Positions 42,535 through 47,042 of a stretch of DNA of 47,042 nt are shown here, piece after piece. The position numbers and the translations under genes were made by a program. The stretch's first letter is position 1, and each line of letters starts with the position of its first letter. A model generated the notes under the pieces. That model had not been told where the DNA came from. It was given only the letters and a program-made list of their open reading frames with translations, and made no database searches. Location of the stretch: assembly GCA_017848055.1 (NCBI GenBank), contig JAGALZ010000044.1, forward strand, positions 1 through 47,042, written 5' to 3'. Origin of the DNA: Oscillospiraceae bacterium (lineage in GTDB: Bacteria > Bacillota > Clostridia > Oscillospirales > Ruminococcaceae).

Positions 42535-44643
42535 TTGAAATCACTCGTAATAGTAGAGTCACCTACAAAGGTGCATACAATCAAAAGATATTTAAGCGCA
42601 GATTACGAAGTAGTTGCATCAATGGGACACCTTATCGACCTTCCTAAGTCGAGATTCGGTGTCAATGTTGAAAACGGCTTTGAACCGCAGTATATAGAAA
42701 TCAAGGGTAAGGAAGCACTCATAAAGGACATCAAATCCAAGGCGAAAAAGTGCGACAGAGTTCTGCTCGCAGGAGACCCTGACCGTGAAGGTGAAGCAAT
42801 CTCCTGGCATCTTGCAAAGCTCTTAAAGCTCGATATGTCCGATAAGAACAGAGTAACCTTCAACGAGATTACTGCATCGGGTATAAAGCACGGTATGGAA
42901 AATCCGAGAACTATCGACGAAAACCTCGTGAATGCACAGCAGACAAGAAGAATTCTTGACAGAATCGTGGGATATAAGCTCTCACCGTTTCTCTGGAAGA
43001 AGGTAAGAAGAGGACTCTCGGCAGGAAGAGTCCAGTCTGTTGCAGTAAGAATGATTGTTGACAGAGAGGAAGAAATCCGCTCGTTTGTTTCCCAGGAATA
43101 CTGGTCGATTGAAGCAAAGCTTTTAGCTCCGGGTTCCAGAAAACAGTTTGTTGCAAAGCTCTCTTCCGTAAACGGAGAAAAGCTTGAGGATAAAATGGCA
43201 CTCCCTGATAAGGAGAGCGTAGATAAGATTTTAGCTTCGCTCGAAGGTGCCGTTTATGAGGTCGAGAAAATCAAGAAGAGCGTGCACAGAAAATCGCCTG
43301 CAGCTCCGTTTATCACCTCAACACTCCAGCAGGAGGCTTCAAAGCGAATGGGCTTCCAGTCAAGAAGAACCATGAAAGCCGCTCAGGAGCTTTACGAAGG
43401 TGTGGATATCAAGGGCGAGGGCGCAATCGGTCTTATCACATATATGAGAACCGACAGCCTTAGAATTTCCGATGAGGCAAGAGAAGCAGCCTATAACTTT
43501 ATAAGAGCTAAGTACGGAGATAAGTATCTCCCGGATGCTCCGAGAAAGTTCAAGACAAAGGGCAATGCACAGGATGCCCACGAAGCAATCAGACCTACAA
43601 GACCTGATATTACTCCCGAAATCGTAAAGGAAAGCGGAGTAACCTCAGACCAGTATAAGCTCTATAAGCTTATCTGGGAAAGATTTATCGCAAGCCAGAT
43701 GGCAAATTGCCTTATGGATACAGTTTCAGCTGATATCAAGGCAGGAAACTGCGGCTTCAAGGCAAGCGGATATTCCGTCAAGTTCGACGGCTTTACCGCA
43801 CTCTATGAAGAAACAAAGGATGAGGACGAGGAAAAGAAGAACGAGCTCCCGCCACTCAAGCAGGGCGATGTCTTAAAGCTTAAGTCCCTCGACGGCAACC
43901 AGCACTTCACACAGCCTCCTCCACGTTATACAGAAGCAACACTCGTAAAGGCATTTGAGGAAAACGGCATCGGAAGACCGTCTACTTATGCCCCTACCAT
44001 TACAACAATTCTCGCAAGAAGCTATGTTGAAAGAGATGGCAAGCAGTTAAAGCCGACTTCACTGGGTGAGGTTACAACTTCGCTTATGAAGGAGCATTTT
44101 GATGATATCGTAGATGTGAAGTTCACTGCAGGTCTTGAAACCGACCTTGACGATATCGAAATCGGCAAGAAGAACTGGACAGCAACTCTCGAAAAGTTCT
44201 ATAACGGCTTCAGCTCCGACCTTACAAAGGCAGAGGAAGCTATGGAAGGCAAGAGAGTCAAGGTTCCCGACGAAGCAACCGACCAGATTTGCGAAGTCTG
44301 CGGAAAGCCGCTTGTTATCAAGATTGGTAAGTTCGGAAAGTTCCTTGCATGTTCAGGCTTCCCTGAGTGTACAAATACAAAGAAGATTGTTACCGAAGCA
44401 GGTGGAAAGTGTCCGTACTGCGGAAAGAAGATTCTGCTAAAGAAGACTAAGAAGGGCAAAAAGTATTACGGCTGTGAGAATAACCCTTCCTGCACATTTA
44501 TGACATGGGATGTTCCAACAAAGGAAAGCTGTCCGAAGTGCCAGAGCACCCTCTTTAAGAAGGGCGGAAAAATGGGTAAGCTTATCTGCTATAAGCAGGA
44601 CTGCGGATATGAAAAGCAGCTTGGTGACAGCGATGAAGGTTAA
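42535..44643 (+). CDS. topA: DNA topoisomerase I (type IA)
   Basis: TopA relaxes negative supercoils by single-strand passage. The start is TTG 42535, with GGAG at 42523-42526 upstream. The 702-residue protein begins MKSLVIVESPTKVHTIKRYL, the TOPRIM Glu region, with DPDREGEAISWHLA at residue 81 onward holding the metal-binding acidic residues. The catalytic tyrosine is Tyr303 in LITYMRTDS. The C-terminus has three four-cysteine ribbons, beginning CEVCGKPLVI, CPYCGKKILL and CPKCQSTLFK, used for DNA and RNA polymerase contact. The gene end overlaps the trmFO start by 11 nt. The order dprA-topA-trmFO is standard in Firmicutes. Confidence 0.98.
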   Translation: MKSLVIVESPTKVHTIKRYLSADYEVVASMGHLIDLPKSRFGVNVENGFEPQYIEIKGKEALIKDIKSKAKKCDRVLLAGDPDREGEAISWHLAKLLKLDMSDKNRVTFNEITASGIKHGMENPRTIDENLVNAQQTRRILDRIVGYKLSPFLWKKVRRGLSAGRVQSVAVRMIVDREEEIRSFVSQEYWSIEAKLLAPGSRKQFVAKLSSVNGEKLEDKMALPDKESVDKILASLEGAVYEVEKIKKSVHRKSPAAPFITSTLQQEASKRMGFQSRRTMKAAQELYEGVDIKGEGAIGLITYMRTDSLRISDEAREAAYNFIRAKYGDKYLPDAPRKFKTKGNAQDAHEAIRPTRPDITPEIVKESGVTSDQYKLYKLIWERFIASQMANCLMDTVSADIKAGNCGFKASGYSVKFDGFTALYEETKDEDEEKKNELPPLKQGDVLKLKSLDGNQHFTQPPPRYTEATLVKAFEENGIGRPSTYAPTITTILARSYVERDGKQLKPTSLGEVTTSLMKEHFDDIVDVKFTAGLETDLDDIEIGKKNWTATLEKFYNGFSSDLTKAEEAMEGKRVKVPDEATDQICEVCGKPLVIKIGKFGKFLACSGFPECTNTKKIVTEAGGKCPYCGKKILLKKTKKGKKYYGCENNPSCTFMTWDVPTKESCPKCQSTLFKKGGKMGKLICYKQDCGYEKQLGDSDEG

Positions 44644-45949
44644 TGTAATAGGCGCAGGACTCGCAGGATGTGAAGCAGCGTGGCAGCTTGCAAAAGCAGG
44701 AATAGAAACTGACCTCTATGAAATGAAGCCGAAAAAGTATTCTCCTGCCCATAAGTATCAGGGCTTTGCGGAGCTTGTCTGCTCAAACTCTCTTAAAGCG
44801 GACAGAATCGACTCTGCCGCAGGAATGTTAAAGCAGGAAATGAGAATGCTCGGCTCGCTTACTATGGAGTGTGCAGAGCTTTCAAAGGTTTCAGCAGGCG
44901 GAGCACTCGCAGTTGACAGAAAAAAGTTCTCTGACCTTGTTACCGAAAAAATACGCTCCTGCGAGCTTATTAACGTGGTGGAGCAGGAGGTCGAGGAAGT
45001 CCCCGACGGCTATACTATTATCGCAACAGGCCCGCTTACAAGTGAGTCTCTTGCCGAAAGTATAAAGGCAGTATGCGGAGAGTATCTTTATTTCCACGAT
45101 GCCGCCGCTCCGATTGTAACATACGAAAGCCTAGATAAGGAAAAGGTGTTCTTTGCCTCACGCTATGGCAAGGGCGAAGCAGATTATATAAATTGTCCGA
45201 TGAATAAAGAGGAGTATGAGTGCTTCTATGATGCTCTCGTAAATGCAGAGTCTGCACCGCTCCATGAGTTCGATAAGGAGCATTTTAAGAAGGACGGCTT
45301 TAAGGTGTATGAGGGCTGTATGCCTATAGAAGTGCTTGCAAAAAGAGGTGCCGATACAATGCGATTCGGCCCGCTCAAGCCCGTAGGTCTTGTTGACCCG
45401 AGAACAGATAGAAGACCGTATGCTGTAGTCCAGCTAAGAGCAGAAAACAGCGGCGGTACAATGTATAACCTCGTCGGTTTCCAGACAAATTTAAAGTTCG
45501 GTGAGCAGAAAAGAGTGTTCTCGCTTATACCGGGACTTGAAAATGCCGACTTTGTAAGATACGGCGTTATGCACAGAAACACATTCATAAATTCTCCGAA
45601 GCTCCTGGACGAGAGATTCTGTATGAGAAATAACGATAAGCTCTGGTTCGCAGGTCAGATTACAGGCGTCGAGGGCTATATCGAATCAGCCGCAAGCGGT
45701 ATTTTTGCAGGACTATCTCTTGCAAGAAAGCTTCAGGGAAAGCAGGAGATAGCACTTCCCGTTACAACAATGCTCGGCTCGCTGTGTGCATATGTAAGCG
45801 ATGAAACAGTCGAGAAGTTCCAGCCTATGGGCTGTAATATGGGAATACTTCCGGAGCTTTCCGAGAGAATAAGAGATAAGAAGCTAAAGTATATGACACT
45901 GGCACAAAGAGGTCTTTCCGACCTCGAGGAGCTTATTAAAACGCTCTGA
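44633..45949 (+). CDS. trmFO: Methylenetetrahydrofolate-tRNA-(uracil-5-)-methyltransferase TrmFO
   Basis: TrmFO makes 5-methyluridine at position 54 of tRNA using methylene-tetrahydrofolate and FAD, in place of the SAM-dependent TrmA. The start is ATG 44633, inside the end of topA (11-nt overlap), giving 438 residues; an in-frame ATG at 44510 lies far inside topA. The N-terminus MKVNVIGAGLAGCEAAWQLA is the FAD dinucleotide fold, followed by YEMKPKKYSPAHK and FAELVCSNSLKAD. Other signatures are FMNCPMNKEEY-like YINCPMNKEEYECFY, FEGCMPIE-like YEGCMPIEVLAKRG, TMRFGPLKPVGL and FAGQITGVEGYIESAASG. It shares its folate cofactor with thymidylate synthase, encoded about 11 kb upstream. Confidence 0.97.
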   Translation: MKVNVIGAGLAGCEAAWQLAKAGIETDLYEMKPKKYSPAHKYQGFAELVCSNSLKADRIDSAAGMLKQEMRMLGSLTMECAELSKVSAGGALAVDRKKFSDLVTEKIRSCELINVVEQEVEEVPDGYTIIATGPLTSESLAESIKAVCGEYLYFHDAAAPIVTYESLDKEKVFFASRYGKGEADYINCPMNKEEYECFYDALVNAESAPLHEFDKEHFKKDGFKVYEGCMPIEVLAKRGADTMRFGPLKPVGLVDPRTDRRPYAVVQLRAENSGGTMYNLVGFQTNLKFGEQKRVFSLIPGLENADFVRYGVMHRNTFINSPKLLDERFCMRNNDKLWFAGQITGVEGYIESAASGIFAGLSLARKLQGKQEIALPVTTMLGSLCAYVSDETVEKFQPMGCNMGILPELSERIRDKKLKYMTLAQRGLSDLEELIKTL

Positions 45950-45983
45950 GCCAAATGATAAACAGATTAAGGAAGGTCATAAT

Positions 45984-47009
45984 ATGAATATTGTACTCGA
46001 TGCCTTCGGCGGAGATAATGCACCACTCGAAATAATCAAGGGTGCAATAGATGCCCGCAAGGATTTTGAAGTTGATATCACACTTGTCGGCGACGAGGAA
46101 AAAATCAAGGCATGCGCCAAAGAAAACAGCCTCGATATCAGCTCACTTAAAATAAAGCACGCACCTGACGTTATCGATATCTGTGAGGAAGCAACAAACA
46201 TTATAAGGTCAAAGAAAAACTGCTCAATGGCAGTCGGTATGCAGATGGTAGCAGACGGAGAGGGCGACGCATTCGTGTCAGCCGGCTCAACAGCCGCACT
46301 CGTTGTCGGCGCAACCTTTATCGTGAAGAGAATTAAGGGAATAAAGCGTGCCGCACTCGCCAGCGTTCTCCCTACAGCTACAAATCCTACAATGCTCCTC
46401 GACTGCGGTGCAAACTCAGAGTGTCGTCCCGAAATGCTTATGCAGTTCGGAATTATGGGCAGCATCTATATGAATAAGGTGCTCGGTGTCAAGAATCCTA
46501 AGGTCGCACTCGCAAATATCGGTGCAGAGGAAACAAAGGGCAGAGAGCTTGAGCTTGGTACATATGCCCTTTTGAAGGATGCACCTGTAAACTTTGTCGG
46601 AAATATCGAGGCAAGAGAAATTCCTAAGGGGAATTGCGATGTAGTAGTTGCCGACGGATTTTCAGGAAACCTGCTTCTTAAGCTCTATGAGGGTATGGGA
46701 AAATTCTTCTCGAACGAGCTTAAAGGAATGCTCATGAATGGCTTCTTGTCCAAAATCGGAGCACTTTTCCTTCTGAAGAAGATAAAGGCATTCAAGAAGA
46801 AAATGGACTATACCGAATACGGCGGAGCTCCGCTTCTTGGTACCTCAAAGCCCGTAATTAAAGCACACGGAAGCTCCAATGCCAAGGCTATCTATAACGC
46901 AATCCGTCAGGCAAAGAGCTTTTCTGAGGGCGACGTAATCGGAGAGGTTACAAAGGCACTTGCAGCAATTAAGGAAAACAGCAAGACCGAGCAGACTTCC
47001 AATGTCTGA
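45984..47009 (+). CDS. plsX: Phosphate acyltransferase PlsX
   Basis: PlsX converts acyl-ACP to acyl phosphate, the donor for PlsY in phosphatidic acid synthesis, and acts at the membrane surface. The 341-residue protein begins MNIVLDAFGGDNAPLEIIKG, the typical PlsX N-terminus. It has VSAGSTAALVVGATFIVKRI, MLLDCGANSECRPEMLMQFG, LANIGAEETKG, ADGFSGNLLLKLYEGMGKF and GAPLLGTSKPVIKAHGSSNA. The start at ATG 45984 has TAAGGAAGG upstream. It follows trmFO by 34 nt and may share its operon. In this phylum acpP usually comes next, and the window ends on a ribosome binding site for the following gene. Confidence 0.97.
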   Translation: MNIVLDAFGGDNAPLEIIKGAIDARKDFEVDITLVGDEEKIKACAKENSLDISSLKIKHAPDVIDICEEATNIIRSKKNCSMAVGMQMVADGEGDAFVSAGSTAALVVGATFIVKRIKGIKRAALASVLPTATNPTMLLDCGANSECRPEMLMQFGIMGSIYMNKVLGVKNPKVALANIGAEETKGRELELGTYALLKDAPVNFVGNIEAREIPKGNCDVVVADGFSGNLLLKLYEGMGKFFSNELKGMLMNGFLSKIGALFLLKKIKAFKKKMDYTEYGGAPLLGTSKPVIKAHGSSNAKAIYNAIRQAKSFSEGDVIGEVTKALAAIKENSKTEQTSNV

Positions 47010-47031
47010 TTTTAAGTAAATTTACATATTG

Positions 47032-47039
47032 AGAAAGGA
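47032..47039 (+). promoter_or_regulatory. Ribosome binding site of the next gene (start outside window)
   Basis: AGAAAGGA lies 22 nt after the plsX stop, at the very end of the window. The gene it serves is cut off; acpP is the usual neighbour of plsX. Confidence 0.45.
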
Positions 47040-47042
47040 TGT

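Noticed and set aside
45977..46465. 162-codon minus-strand frame inside plsX
   Set aside because: Antisense to conserved plsX; no supporting signals.

Overview
The window looks like a core-genome stretch of a low-to-moderate GC Firmicute, most likely a gut clostridium of the Oscillospiraceae/Ruminococcus type. This is inference, from gene order (rpoBC then str operon, infC-rpmI-rplT, dprA-topA-trmFO), strong AGGAGG ribosome binding sites, sigma-A promoters with 17-nt spacers, AddAB in place of RecBCD, and a GTP-type PEP carboxykinase. I see no tRNA, rRNA, CRISPR, insertion sequence or prophage. No gene-free stretch exceeds 300 nt; the largest gaps (32738-33002, 6518-6756, 7183-7384, 39010-39205, 27456-27649) hold promoters, terminators or structured leaders and are annotated separately.

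Layout. 1-4567: 3' end of rpoB and all of rpoC, then a terminator. 4744-6517: an ECF sigma factor and its probable membrane anti-sigma partner, lying between rpoC and the str operon. 6757-11266: rpsL, rpsG, fusA and tuf, with a sigma-A promoter before rpsL, a structured rpsL-rpsG spacer and a separate tuf promoter. 11344-21602 (minus): addB-addA, a small secreted peptide, a flavin reductase-like protein and pcrA. 21794-23555 (plus): an AI-2E family membrane protein overlapping tadA. 23600-28621 (minus): nagA, a metal operon (HMA chaperone, ICMT-like methyltransferase, P1B ATPase without its own metal-binding domain) behind a promoter flanked by two matching dyads, and pta. 28783-32737: a membrane zinc-ribbon protein, an aminotransferase and (minus) pckA. 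33003-34333: thyA-folA.

34353-39009 is the least conventional part. Two paralogous double-zinc-ribbon membrane proteins alternate with two TPM/YgcG-like secreted membrane proteins. One of the latter has apparently lost the TPM domain and keeps only signal peptide, membrane helix and tail. A CPBP-like membrane protein with eroded protease motifs follows. I consider this the best candidate for an undescribed membrane system.

39206-40358 is infC-rpmI-rplT with a probable L20 leader and an AUU start for infC. 40445-47009 is a tight cluster of a TrmH/SpoU methyltransferase, dprA, topA, trmFO and plsX. The window ends on the ribosome binding site of the next gene, probably acpP.

Functional themes are transcription and translation (rpoBC, str, infC operon, tadA, trmFO), double-strand break repair and DNA processing (addAB, pcrA, dprA, topA), one-carbon metabolism (thyA, folA, trmFO), fermentation and anaplerosis (pta, pckA, aminotransferase) and the cell envelope (nagA, plsX, zinc-ribbon/TPM cluster).
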